From Turnera subulata (Eukaryota; Streptophyta; Magnoliopsida; Malpighiales; Passifloraceae): a stretch of DNA of 64,000 bases. The notes beneath the pieces were generated by a model. It was not told the origin of the DNA, did not search any database, and was given only the letters and a program-made list of their open reading frames with translations. The translations under genes were made by a program, and so were the position numbers. The stretch lies in the NCBI GenBank assembly GCA_028386065.3, contig JAKUCV010002878.1, forward strand, positions 50,068 to 114,067. The letters are read 5' to 3'. Shown here piece after piece: positions 1 to 11,110 of this stretch; positions within the stretch are counted from its first letter, which is position 1, and the number at the start of each line of letters is the position of its first letter.

Positions 1-470
1 AAAGATAAAATTGGATAATTGGATTTTTATTGAGTCTTTTCGACTTTGGGTCGAGTCTTTTGGTTTAACTGTTGTTTTTGGACTTGAGTAATTCTTAGTG
101 TCCATATTGATCGTCTTTCCATTGTCGTGAGCACTTCGGACTCACCCCTCACCTGCGGGCTTTCATCCCGTAGGATGAGTTGTTCATTGTACAGGTTGAT
201 GCATTCCAGACAGGCTGTGACGTTTCCCTTGGACGGGCTTGGATCCATAGGTTGCATTTGTGCATACAGTGTTAGTGAGTTTAAAGTCTTCCGCTGTGCA
301 TGTTTTTAATAATGTTGGGCCATTGGGCCGGGTTAGATTTTATTGTTGATTTTATTATGGGCTGTTGAGCCCGGATATTTGTTGATTACACTGTATGCTG
401 AGTCATGTTGGGTTGGGTTGTCACAGTTCCGGCTCGTGTTTACTGTGTACGATCGGGTCGGGGCGTTTCA
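1..470 (+). repeat. Family-A LTR, right-hand end (truncated by window edge)
   Basis: This stretch matches the reverse complement of the starts of the LTRs at 47138 and 52266, and matches 34915-35115 and 63281-63632 in the same orientation. Shared landmarks are the block around 'actcacccctc' and 'catcccgtaggatgag' and the terminal block 'cggggcgtttca' ending at 470. The LTR therefore ends at 470 in TCA and abuts LINE sequence. Its left part and its target duplication lie outside the window, so it could be a solo LTR or part of a full element inserted into the LINE. Confidence 0.8.
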
Positions 471-1197
471 AACATTGCAGCAAAGGCAGGTAAGTTTCTG
501 GCTTTTGATGGGAAAGGAGAGCAGGGATGGGGTAATTTTATTCGAGCTCGAGTTCTAATGCATGTGGAGAAACCTATTAGGAAGTCAATTTGGGTTAGAA
601 CAGGTGCCGGGATGAAGGTTGAAGTCAGTTTTAGATATGAGGGAGTTCCCAATTTTTTGTTACATATGTGGGAAACTGGATCATCTGCTAAAGGAATGTG
701 ACCAGAGAACTGAGGATTCTGATGAAGAGGAGAGAACGATCTATGGGGAGTGGCTAAGGGCGTCACTTAGAAAACCCTTCCGCCTTCGTACGGAAGGACA
801 TTTGGCTCCAAAACCCGCAGTGGCCAAGAAACTTGTCTATCCAGAGACTACTCCACAGCGTAGTGGCGCATCAGATGCAGGGCACAGAGATAAAGAACAA
901 CTAGCTCATGAACTAATCAGACTTCTATGTTTGGACCAGAGGCAATTGTTCCCGGGACTGACTCCCTCACCGAATGAGGAGACTGGCAGGACTACTACGA
1001 GGAACCTGACACTAGAGAAGGCCCATGAGAACATAGTGGATGCTCAGTCAGTGAACAGCAAGGACCTGGTAGAGCCTAATCTCAGCTCTCTACAATCGCA
1101 GCCGGATACTACTATTTCCCACATATACACACAGCAACCGGCCTCCCTATTTTTTAATACAGGACACCTGAGTCAGGGGAAAGGCCAGACTGGCTAA
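471..1197 (+). pseudogene. LINE ORF1 remnant with CCHC zinc knuckle
   Basis: The ORF1 of plant LINEs encodes an RNA-binding protein. Here 474-650 reads as the usual region before the knuckle (AAKAGKFLAFDGKGEQGWG...), then a one-base frameshift near 652 leads into FCYICGKLDHLLKEC. The C-X2-C-X4-H-X4-C spacing is intact (Cys codons at 658, 667 and 697). A hydrophilic tail continues to the stop near 1197. The N-terminal part of ORF1 is missing. Confidence 0.75.
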
Positions 1198-1612
1198 AGG
1201 AAGCTCTCAAAAGGAAAGGGCAGTAGAACCAGCTTTCTAAAGGGGGAAGATGATCCAACTGAAACCACGACAGAGGTTGGCGAACCACCAGTCTCACTAC
1301 CACATCTCGCTGGGATTAATGAGGTGAAGGAAGGCATAGAGACTGGGAAGGACCAGAACCTTGGACCTTCACATCAAGGCAACAGTCGTTCTGGATTCAC
1401 CGGGACTACCTGGAAAAGGCTAACCCGCTCAGGGGGTGCACCACTAAGCGGGGCGAGGATGGAGGAGTCGAAGAAACGAAAAGATGGGGGAGCAGATTAT
1501 GATGAGATGGAATGGGAGGGCACAGGCAAGAAGTCAAAGGGAGAGGAGGTCATGGATACTGAATACACTCCGGAGGGAGAGGCGGCGACCGCTGAGCAGT
1601 CCCGCCAGGCGC

Positions 1613-2504
1613 CATAAAAATACTTGCCTGGAACTACCGCGGGCTTGGGAATCCGCAGGCAGAAAGTAACTTAGTCAAGCAAGTTCAGCTTGACTCTCCC
1701 AATATGGTTTTCTTATCTGAGACTAGATTAAAAACTGCTGAAATGAATAGATTGAATAATAAACTTCGCTTTCCAAATCTTCTGGTAGTTGAGTGTGCTG
1801 GAACAGGACATAGTCGAAGTGGTGGACTGGCATTGCTATGGAGAGATGTGTGGGATATCACTTTGGTCAGTATGTCATTACATCACATTGATGTAAGGAT
1901 CGGGATTAGTGAGGTTTCGGAGGCAGAATGGAGATTTACTGGGATATACGGATGGCCGGAAAAAAAGAACAAGTACCTTACTTGGGAGCTTCTCAGAACT
2001 CTACGCAGCCAGAAGACAATTCCATGGCTACTCCTTGGCGATTTCAATGAAATTAGATATGTCCATGAAAAAGAAGGGGGACGCACCAGAGACTTCCGAT
2101 GCATGGCAGCTTTCAATGATGCTCTCCAATTTTGTGAGTTGGAGGACATTGAGTTTATCGATAATCTCTTCACGTGGGACAACTCCCACGATGCTCAAAG
2201 CCATATCCGTGAAAGACTCGATAGGGGACTTGCTACAAGGTGTGGGAAGACCCTTTTCCCTGATCGCCTGATTGTTCATCTACTAAGGCATTTTTCTGAT
2301 CACTCTCCATTATTACTCTGGCATAGCACGCGTGTCTGCGAGGCGAGACCTGATAAATCGAAACCTTTTAGGTTCGAGAAAATGTGGTTACAGGAGGAGC
2401 AGTTCAATGCCGAGGTTGAGTCTGTATGGGAGTTATCAGCACACAGGGCCGGTCCATGCAACATCAGTGCCCGTCTCTCCATTTGTAGCCACTGTTTTTC
2501 TTAA
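1613..2504 (+). pseudogene. LINE ORF2 endonuclease domain remnant
   Basis: The segment reads KILAWNYRGLGNPQA, then PNMVFLSETRL, GGLALLW, GDFNEI and SDHSPLL. These are the motifs of the exonuclease/endonuclease/phosphatase fold that nicks target DNA in LINE retrotransposition. The usual WNCRG has become WNYRG, but the Asn and the Glu of SET are kept. The reading frame degrades beyond about 2460. This domain is useful as an internal comparison for the antisense protein at 58835-59518. Confidence 0.85.
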
Positions 2505-2639
2505 TGAAATGCATCAGTGTTTGGCTCAGTGAACAAGAAGCTAAGGCAATGTAGAGAGTAGCTCCAGACTTTACAGCGGCAAGCACAAACTCAGGCAGTA
2601 AGAGATGAGACCCATAGAATCTATGAACATCTAATGAAC

Positions 2640-4990
2640 TGGTAAGAAAAGAAGAAACAATGTGGGCTCAGAGATCTAGAACAGCATGACTGCGTGAGGG
2701 TGATCGGAACACTGGGTATTTCTATGGCAAAGCTTCACAACAGAAAACTCGAAATAGAATAAAACGCATTAAGGAAGAGGGAGGACAATGGCACTCTCGG
2801 AGGACTAACATCGAAGAGACTCTGCTGAATTTCTACCAAGACCTCTACAAATCCGTTGGGTGCAATGAAGTGCACCATGTACTGGAATGTGTGACCCCCA
2901 AGGTAACCGAGGCCATGAATACACAGCTCACAAAAGACTTCACACGGGCTGAGATTGAGTGTGCTTTGAAACAAATGCATCCAACTAAAGCACCAGGACC
3001 TGACGGTATGCCAGCACTCTTTTACCAACATTTCTGGAAAATTCTAGGTTCGCAAATTTCTGATATCGTTTTATTCTTTCTCCATAGTGGCGTCAGTTTC
3101 TCAAGTTTTAATTCTACCTTTTTAGTTCTTATTTCTAAAGTCTCTAATCCTGAGTTATGTAGCCAGTTTCGCCCAATTAGCTTGTGCAATGTCTTCTACA
3201 AACTCATAGCTAAAGTCTTATGTAACCGCCTCAAGGTCATCCTACCTAGTATTATCAGTCCTAACCAAAGTGCCTTTGTACCTAGACATCTAATCACAGA
3301 TAACTCTCTACTTGCTTTTGAAATCTTCCACCACATGCGGAAGAAACGTAGAGGAAACCGGGGCATTGTAGGACTGAAAATGGATATGAGTAAGGCATAT
3401 GATAGAGTAGAGTGGGACTTTCTTGAGAATATAATGCGTAAATTAGGATTCTGTGATAAATGGATTGCTCTCATTATGAATTGTATCACATCTGTATCCT
3501 TTTCTATCTTGATTAATGGTGTGCTTAGTGAAAGTTTCAGGCCAACATGAGGATTACGACAAGGTGACCCTTTGTCCCCATATCTGTTTCTACTATGCAC
3601 TGAGGGCTTTTCGGCCCTAATTAATGATGCCGAGCATCGTGGACAAATTCATGGCGCCAAGATTGCCCGAACAGCCCCCCCATTACACACCTATTCTTTG
3701 CTGATGACTGTTTGTTATTCTCCAAAGCAACACAACAGGAAATCCAGGTACTGATACAGATTATTCGTACTTATGAGGAGGCTTCAGGCCAACGTACGAA
3801 TTTTTAGAAATCGGAATTCTCCACGAGTCGCAATATGCAAGAATCATTTGTAACGTATGTCCAACAGTGGACAGGTTTGAAAGCGGTGGACAGATTCCAA
3901 AAGTATCTGGGAATGCCTACAGTGGTCGACCGATCGAAGAAAGCTATTTTCTATTCCATTCGAGATAGGGTCTACAAAAAGCTATCTGGATGGAAGGAGA
4001 AAACACTCTCAGCTGCAGGGAAAGAAGTGATGATTAAGGCTGTCGCCCAGAGTATCCCCACATACGTTATGAGCTGCTTCATCATACCACAAGCCACTTG
4101 TGAGGAGATGGAACGAGCTATGAGGAAGTTTTGGTGGGGACATTCTGATGACCATAACGCGATATGCTGGGTTGCTTGGCATAACATATACAGGGCAAAG
4201 AAGTATGGAGGCCTGGGCTTTCGGAAGCTCACAACTTTCAATGATGCAATGCTAGGGAAGCAGGCATGGCGCCTAATTCAGAACCAAAACTCACTGCTTG
4301 CACAGGTTTTAAAGGCAAAATACTTCCGGAGGACAACCTTTATGCAAGTTAAACTGGGAGGGAGGCCTAGCTACACTTGGCGAAGCATCCTACGCGGCAG
4401 AGAAGTAATTATGAAGGGAGCGAGATGGATAATCGGCAATGGGGAACTGGTTCGTGTATGGCATGATCCATGGCTGGATAATGGAGCTGCACCGCAAGCC
4501 AACCCGAATGCCCTGGTGTTTGATGAATCAATGATGGTCAGTGAACTAATTGATGAGGAAATGGGGAGCCGGAATGTGCCTGCCATCATTGCCAATTTCA
4601 ATCCCCACACAGCATAAATGATTTATAATATACCTTTGAGCCTGCGCCCACCAGAGGACCAACTCAGCTGGCGCTTCATGAAGAATGGCCAATACACTGT
4701 CCGTAGTGGCTATAATCTGCTTAAGCATGGCGAGGGGGCGGAAATGGAGGAGCGCTGGTGGAAGCAGGTTTGGGGGCTCACAATACAACCAAAACTCTGA
4801 GTGTTCATTTGGAGGCTATACCAAGATGCCCTCGCCACACGCACCAACCTACAAAGGAGGCATGTGGAGATTGTGGATCCCTGCCCTATGTGCGGAAGTG
4901 AAGCTGAAACAACAATACACCTATTTAAGGATTGCACTTAGGCTGGGGGGGTCTGGCGAGCTGTTCTCCCCAAAATGCCGCAAGTGTCGA
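2640..4990 (+). pseudogene. LINE ORF2 reverse transcriptase and zf-RVT region remnant
   Basis: Recognisable blocks are TKAPGPDGMPALFYQHFW, FRPISLCNVFYKLIAKVL, NQSAFVPRHLITDN, KMDMSKAYDRVEWDFL, then GLRQGDPLSPYLFLL after an in-frame TGA at about 3548. The catalytic FADD block is in another frame near 3690, after a frameshift in a run of C. From 3835 to 4617 an open stretch encodes the C-terminal RT part (KYLGMPTVVDRSKKAIF, WRIIGNG-like, VWHDPWL). From 4618 to about 4990 follows the zinc-binding region with Cys pairs. It is non-functional because of the stops and shifts. Confidence 0.88.
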
Positions 4991-5239
4991 CCACCTCCAT
5001 AACACAATGGCTGCGTGATATGGTAGTTACTCTCAATCTAGACCAGTTTGAATTACTCTACACAACCCTTTGGACAATCTAGAAGGCTCGTAATGGGCTT
5101 ATTTTCATTAACAGTGCTGCAGATCCCTCAGTCACAAGCTTCAAAGCTCTTCGACTCCACCAACAATATATCCAGGTGTAGGCTGAACCAAGTATGGAGA
5201 CGCCACCAGTCTCAAATCACCAAACGAGATGGCAGACTC

Positions 5240-5706
5240 TGAGCCCAGGATGGATCAAGGTTAATACTGATGCAGCTTGGAAGCCTCAGGCAACGTCACT
5301 AGGGGTTGTAGCAAGAGACAGCCTGGGATAGGTGGTTTTTAGCGCAACACGGACAATGATGGGGGTGGCAGACCAGTCTGAAGCTGAGGCATTAGCTGGT
5401 GCTTTTGGTCTTCAACTTGCAATACAACAACGAGTGGAAAGAGCCATTTGGGAGACTGATTGTAAAAGCCTCACTGATGCCATGGCGCAACATACCGTCC
5501 CAAACAATAAGACGGGGTTACACCTTATGGATATTATTTCATTTACATCTTCTTTCCAGTCTTTTACTTTCCAATATGTAAACAAAGCTGCTAACATGGT
5601 GGCGCACTCCCTAGCGCAACATGTCTTAGCTGCTGAGTCCGAGCATGTATGGACACAATGTATCCCTCAGTCTATTGAATCCTATGTATTTGCAGATTTG
5701 GCTTAA
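5240..5706 (+). pseudogene. LINE ORF2 RNase H domain remnant
   Basis: The segment reads WIKVNTDAAW..., then SEAEALAGAFGLQLA, WETDCKSLTDAM and NKAANMVAHSLA. This is the plant-type RNase H (RVT_3) found at the C-terminus of LINE ORF2, with the acidic residues of NTDAA, EAEA and ETDC visible. A stop near 5329 separates the first strand from the rest. The A-rich tail of the LINE follows about 20 bases after the stop. Confidence 0.8.
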
Positions 5707-5863
5707 TGCAAATATGAAGTTTCACTCAAAAAAAAAAGTAACCTATGAGGAGTTTTATAAATTTCGTACTACATGTGTTCGGTTTGGGTTTAGACACACA
5801 AAAGAAATAATGGTTTATCATTCTATAAGCCTAGTTAAACAATGGATTTGTATTTGTCCACAA

Positions 5864-6948
5864 TTATACGGTTGTTTGCTGCTTGTTTGCCTTTTTATGT
5901 TTTTGTGATCACATGATGGTTGTGCTATGATATGGTATCTATGATGTTTTTCATTATATTTTGAGTACATGAGATGTACTGTTAGAAAAGAGCCTACAAC
6001 TACTTTATTCATAATACACTAACAACTTACTGAGCTGGTAAATTAAAAGATAAGTAATTTCTACTGTGGGGCTATTGATCGGTAGCATCGAGCGGGAGAG
6101 AGGGTACCCCTCGGGAGTTATGTTGGATAAAAAAAAAAGAGAATATAGAGACGGTGCCTTGGTGATTAGACGGATGCGCCCCTTGGTTAGTTTAGTTACT
6201 GAGAGCATCCCTCAAAGAGGCGCCGCCTTGGGGAAGGTGGGTGTACCCCTTGGTTATTTATACCTGGTCTTGGTATGTACTGAGTGCACCCCTCAGAGAG
6301 CCGTTAGCCACTTGAGATGTTTTAGTGGATAGTTTTTATTTCGGAACTTACCCCTTCCGATGTGTTAGTGTTTTGGGTTTGAGCCCTGGACTGATCAGTT
6401 GCTACCGCGCTCGACGCACACAGTAGAGGGCCATAATAATAAAATATACAACTCTACTAAATTTTAAGGATCATACTCATAGTAAGATGATGAAATACAT
6501 ATGTCGGGTAAAAGTCTGTTGATGACTTGTGATGTGCACTGATGATGACTTTCTTTGTGCACTGTGATTTTTATTGCCATGTACCAGTGTATTCGTGGTT
6601 GACTTGTACATGTGTATATCCTGGTTTATTTGTTATGGTGAGACAGTGGTTGGTCTCACCCCTCACAGTCTTTATACTGGTTAACTGTTCGTTGAGCAGT
6701 GGTGCATATCAGCAGGTGGTGGCTTTATCCTCTCCTCGGGTCGGTTCCATAGAGTACATTATATACATGTTATCATATGTGTTTGTCTTCAGCTGCATAC
6801 TCGATTATTATATAATGTATTGAATAATATGTTGCATAATTAAACGATGATTATTTTGTTTATATCGTATCCCAGGTAGAAAGGGCAATTTGGTCATTTT
6901 ACATGTTATAATTAATTCAATTGGTTAATTTGGGCTACGGGCATTTCA
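5864..6948 (+). repeat. Family-B LTR, first copy (left-truncated)
   Basis: This is a direct repeat of 7221-8302. The two agree over about 1.08 kb with scattered substitutions and small indels. It ends in TCA and is followed at once by a primer-binding-site-like TGGTAGCGGAGCC. The block near 6640 (ggtgagacagtggttggtct, then cacccctcac) is shared with family C (reverse complement near 60130), so the families are related. The homology begins abruptly at 'ttatacgg', so the 5' part of the LTR is absent. Confidence 0.7.
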
Positions 6949-7220
6949 GTTGGTAGCGGAGCCAGGTTAATTGGCACTACTAATGCTTCAAGAGCAGCAG
7001 GATCTGGTGCTGGATACTCAAAGCGTATAATCCATGTGAGGACTCATAAACCTTGGTATGTCGTTACTGCCCACGATACTCGGGTTAACAGTCTTGGTGA
7101 ATAATGAGGTAACCGTATAATTATGTGTACTGAAGTGTTGAGATGCTTGCCATGTTATGACCTACGTGTTTATGTGCTGGTATGTTTGTGATGCTGCCTG
7201 TTGTTGGCTTGGTTGTGTAT
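6949..7220 (+). mobile_element. Very short interior of family-B element with PBS
   Basis: Immediately after the LTR end lies 'gttggtagcggagccagg'. TGGTAGCGGAGCC at 6951-6963 is the same putative primer binding site as in the SIRE-type, family-A and family-C elements. The rest has no ORF. The stretch near 7030 (gtgaggactcataaacc) resembles internal LTR sequence of family A near 34090, so part of this interval may already belong to the second LTR. Confidence 0.55.
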
Positions 7221-8302
7221 CACCTGTTATACGGCTGTTTGATACTTGTTTGCCTTTTTATGTTCTTGGTGATCACATGACGGTTGTGCTATGATATGGT
7301 ATCTAGGATGTTTGTCATCATGTTTTGAGTACATGAGATGTACTGTTAGAAAGAGCCTACAACTACTTTATTCATAATACACTAACAACTTACTGAGCTG
7401 GTAAATTAAAAGATTAAGTAATTTCTAGTATAGGGCTATTGACAGGTAGCACCGAGCGGGAGAGAGGGTACCCCTCGGGAGTTGTGTTGGATAAAAAAAA
7501 GAGATTATAGAGACGGTGCCCTAGGGATTAGACGTATGCGCCCCTTGGTTAGTGTAGTTACTGAGAGCATCCCTCAGAGAGGCACCGCCTTGGGGAAGGT
7601 GGGTGTACCCCTTGGTTATTTATAACTGGTCTTGGTATGTACTGAGTGCACCCCTCAGAGAGCCGTCAGACACTTGAGACATTTTAGTGGTTAGTTTTTA
7701 TTTCGGAACTTACCCCTTCCGATGTGTTAGTGTTTTGGGTTTGAGCCCTGGACTAATCAGTCGCTACCGCGCCCGACGCACACAGTAGAGGGCCCTAATA
7801 ATAACATATACAACTCTACTAAATCTTAAGGATCATACTCATAGTAAGATGATGAAATACATACGTCGGGTAAAAGTCTATTGATGACTTGTGATGTGCA
7901 CTAATGATGACTTTCTTTGTGCATATTGCCATGTACCAGTGTATTCGTGGTTGACTTGTACATGTGTATATCCTGGTTTATTTTGTTATGGTGAGACAGT
8001 AGTTGGTCTCACCCCTCACAGTCTTTACACAGGTTAACTGTTCGTTGAGCAGTGGTGCATATCAGCAGGTGGCGGCGTTATCCTCTCCTCGGGTCGGATC
8101 CATAGAGTACATTGTATACATGTTATCATATGTGTTTGTCTTCAGTTGTATACTCGATTATTATATGATGTATTGAATAATATGTTGCATAATTAAACGA
8201 TGATTATTTTGTTTATATCGTATCCCAGGTAAAAAAGGGCAATTTGGTCATTTCACATGTTATAATTAATTCAATTGGATAATTTGGGATACGGGAGTTT
8301 CA
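7221..8302 (+). repeat. Family-B LTR, second copy
   Basis: This is the direct repeat of 5864-6948 and ends 'cgggagtttca' at 8302. It contains two small dyads with arms CTGAG/CTCAG, around loops AGCATCC (near 7561) and TGCACCC (near 7644). These are similar in style to the family-C hairpins. No target duplication can be checked because the left copy is truncated. Confidence 0.65.
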
Positions 8303-9339
8303 ACATTCCTCTTTTCTCTCCTTTTTTTCTGGGGTCTTGCTAAAGCGTTGATTTCTGAAAAGAGCTCTTATCGACGGAACAGAGCTGAGTGTGGCCAAGT
8401 GGTAAGTCCTTTCTTTTCTGTTTGAGAAAATGTCTTCTCTTCCGAGGTGGCATGAGACAATCAGTGAATTCCAGGTGGCTTTAGTCTTTTGAATGTTCCT
8501 GAGGTGGATCGACTCTGTGGTAGTTCTAGGTGGCTAGGGACCAGCACTAACAGTCCTAGAAAGAGTGGTCTGCTTTTGTCCAGTGGATTCTTGGGCCTTG
8601 ACGAATGGCCGGCCACCTTTTACGTTAGAAGAGGAAAAGGTCCAGGGTATAGTAGGATGAACCAATGTGAATGAGTGTAAGCTTCGTTGCCCGAACACGA
8701 TTGGTGCTGAGGCTAAAAGGGAGAAGCAAGAGAAAGAAAGAATGACCTACTATGGACTGCAACTTACTTTTTTTATTATTGCCCTAAAAAAACTCATATG
8801 CCAGGTAACTAGGATAAAATCTGGAAAAAGAAAAAAAAAATCTCTTACTCTCCATCTAATCTATTATGGAAATAGGATCCAGCTGTTCTGGAATTTCCAT
8901 TTCCATCCGAGCTGAGAGACCAAGAGTTCATACAGGGCAATCTCTTGCATTATACACAGTCCTTCCATTCGATGCCGCTTTTTAAAGGAATAGCGGGCTG
9001 TGTCTCCGGCTTTGGGAGAATTTTACCTTAAGCAAAGAAAGAGAGCTTTACTTTAAGCTCGGGTAGGAACTCTTCTTCGGAAAGAGGATTTGCTTGCCTT
9101 ACTACACCGCTGTGTTGAATAATCAATACGGACTGTTTGACCAATCTTATTGCATATCTCTTGGGAAATTTCCTGGTGATAAAGCTCACACGACAGTCAA
9201 GGTAGTCGAACCCAAGCAAACCACCGAGGAAATCTTATGAGTCTCAGGCTGGAAGTTTGGTTGCTATGGCTCCTATTGAAGTCCTCATAATAATATTCAT
9301 TATTATAGTAAAAATACCACTTTCTTGGTCACGCTCTTC
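8303..9339. other. Unassigned stretch, no gene recognised
   Basis: No convincing coding region is visible; open frames here are under 85 codons and look like nothing I know. The even base composition and short purine blocks are reminiscent of plant organellar intergenic DNA, so an old organelle-to-nucleus insertion is one possibility. I have no diagnostic gene to support it. Confidence 0.3.
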
Positions 9340-9495
9340 TAATTGTCTTATATAATAGGCTGCTTCTAGCCACTTTGTGAAGTAATCGATCCCGGGATGT
9401 CTTTTTGTCTTATCCTATTCCAATGGACCTATGACACCCATTCCCCGGGCAGGCCATGGCGAAGACATAGTGTGAAGCTCAGTCGTAGGTGCATT
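9340..9495 (-). pseudogene. Ty3-type integrase fragment
   Basis: The minus strand reads ELHTMSSPWPARGMGVIGPLE, a stop, then PGIDYFTKWLEAAYY. These match two neighbouring blocks of plant Ty3/gypsy integrases (SPWPFxxWGxDxIGPL and the DYFTKWxEA block of the catalytic core). The sequence between the blocks is short and broken, so this is a deletion-scarred scrap. No other domain of the element is recognisable nearby. Confidence 0.6.
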
Positions 9496-9769
9496 TATTT
9501 TCTTCTAAAATGGGATGTAAAATTGAAAAGGACAGCATATTATGATAAACAAAATTTCAGGCATTTCGGTCAATAGTGTCTGAACTGAAGAAAGTTTGGT
9601 TATTCGGTCTTCGGGTCTTTGGGCTTCAAACATTAGTTCGAACAGCCTGGTAGAAATCGGTCAACCCGAAGACCCAACCAAAGTTTAGGATGATCGAACA
9701 AACAACCGAACACTCACCCCTAAACCTAGCCACACATGGAAGAGTATTATTAACTCCTGAATTGTCCTT

Positions 9770-11110
9770 TTGAAGGGTTTGTGTTATTTAGTAGGTATGG
9801 GAAGCCAAATTCGCACCTGCCAGGATAACTATTTGCCGAGAGATGGTTGGTTTCTTGTTGAATCACCACACAAGATACTCTCATTTATTCTTGAACTGGT
9901 GATTGGAATCGAAAATTTGTGGATAGGATTTTTAATGCCGAAGAAGCTTCATTGATTAAGTGCATCCCATTGGCCTTTGGTGTACAATAAGACCAATTAA
10001 CATGGTTTTATACTAACACGGCGGAGTACACCAACAAGTCAGGATACCAGATCGCGATTAAAACCTTGTATCCTCAAATTGCTGCTTAGGAGTCAGGTGC
10101 GGATGGGATTTGACATTCTTGGTGGTACAATTTATGGGAAATGAGCATTCCACCAAAGAATAGATCCTTCGCTTGGAAATTTGTACTAATATACTTCCTG
10201 TCTAAGCTAACTAATCTCTCATGTACTCATAACAACGATTTGTCCTAGATGCCATAATGCTAATGAGAGTTCCTTATACTTATTCATACAGTGTCCTTGG
10301 GCTAAATAAGTATGGGGGCAATGTTCTTTTTCTTGGGACCTACCTGATACAAAATGGAGATTCGTGTAGAGATATTGGCTTCATTAGGTTGCCAAGGATG
10401 GTCTATGTTGGAACGTGTTGTTCTTGTTATGTGGGGCATGTGGAAAGACAAGAGCCTGTTAATCTTCAAAGAACGTAGTTCCCCTATCACAACTATCCCT
10501 CACACTATTGTTCAAAAAAAAAAAAAAACTATCCCTCACACTTGATCGTCTATCCAGTATCAATAGGTCCAAGATATACCTTCTCAGATGGCCTGCCCTA
10601 CTCGCCCTTCATATTGATTCCCACCTGCAGCCGGATATCTCAAAATTAATACAAATATGTCTATCATTATAACTGCTGGATTAGGTTTGGGTGTATTTTT
10701 GTGTGGACACAAGTGGCTGTCATTCTAGCTTAAGCTTGCTTGATACAATCTTTTTACTTTGCTCGAGATGGAGAAGCCTCAAATGCAAGATTTGGTCTTC
10801 AACTTGCCCAGCCCAACCAATGCACGTTGACAGGGTGGTCCTAGAATCCGATAACTTGGAGCTTATCCGTTATGAATCGTCCTATAATCCATTCCTAGTT
10901 TGGTCATATTCTTAAAGACATTTTAGTTTTAGCTTCTTCGTTTGTGGATTTTATTCCTATTTATATTCTTAGAATTTGTAATAAAGTGACCGATGCTACT
11001 AGCAAGCAAATGGGTTAGTCTTGCTAATCCACCTCAACTACTGAATTACGGACTCAAATTGCAAAGTTGGTAAGAGAGGATGTTGAATTGCTCAGATGGT
11101 ATGAATGAAG
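9770..11110 (+). pseudogene. LINE ORF2 3' remnant (zf-RVT and RNase H)
   Basis: Successive frames read GSQIRTCQDNYLPRDGWF, then YTNKSGYQIAIKT, WWYNLWEMSIPPKNRSFAWK, CPRCHNANES...FIQCPWA, and near 10780-10880 ARFGLQLAQ and VVLESDNLELIR. These are the linker, zinc-binding and RNase H blocks of a plant LINE. Frameshifts and stops separate them and no RT core is present. It is a different copy from the LINE at 471-5737 and more decayed. Confidence 0.7.

Larger units (their letters stand above)
471..5737 (+). mobile_element. Degenerate L1-type LINE
   Basis: In order on the + strand are a CCHC zinc knuckle, an APE-type endonuclease, a reverse transcriptase, a zf-RVT-like zinc-binding region and an RNase H domain, followed by a run of A near 5727-5737. 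This is the layout of plant L1-type LINEs. The reading frame is broken many times: a frameshift near 652, stops near 1197 and 2502, a TGA at about 3548, a frameshift near 3680, and stops near 3807, 4615 and 4798. The copy is therefore dead. Its left end coincides with the LTR edge at 470, so it is either 5'-truncated or split by that LTR. Confidence 0.9.

Noticed and set aside
8303..9339. Organelle-derived insertion
   Set aside because: The composition hints at mitochondrial intergenic DNA, but no mitochondrial or plastid gene could be recognised, so it is not called.
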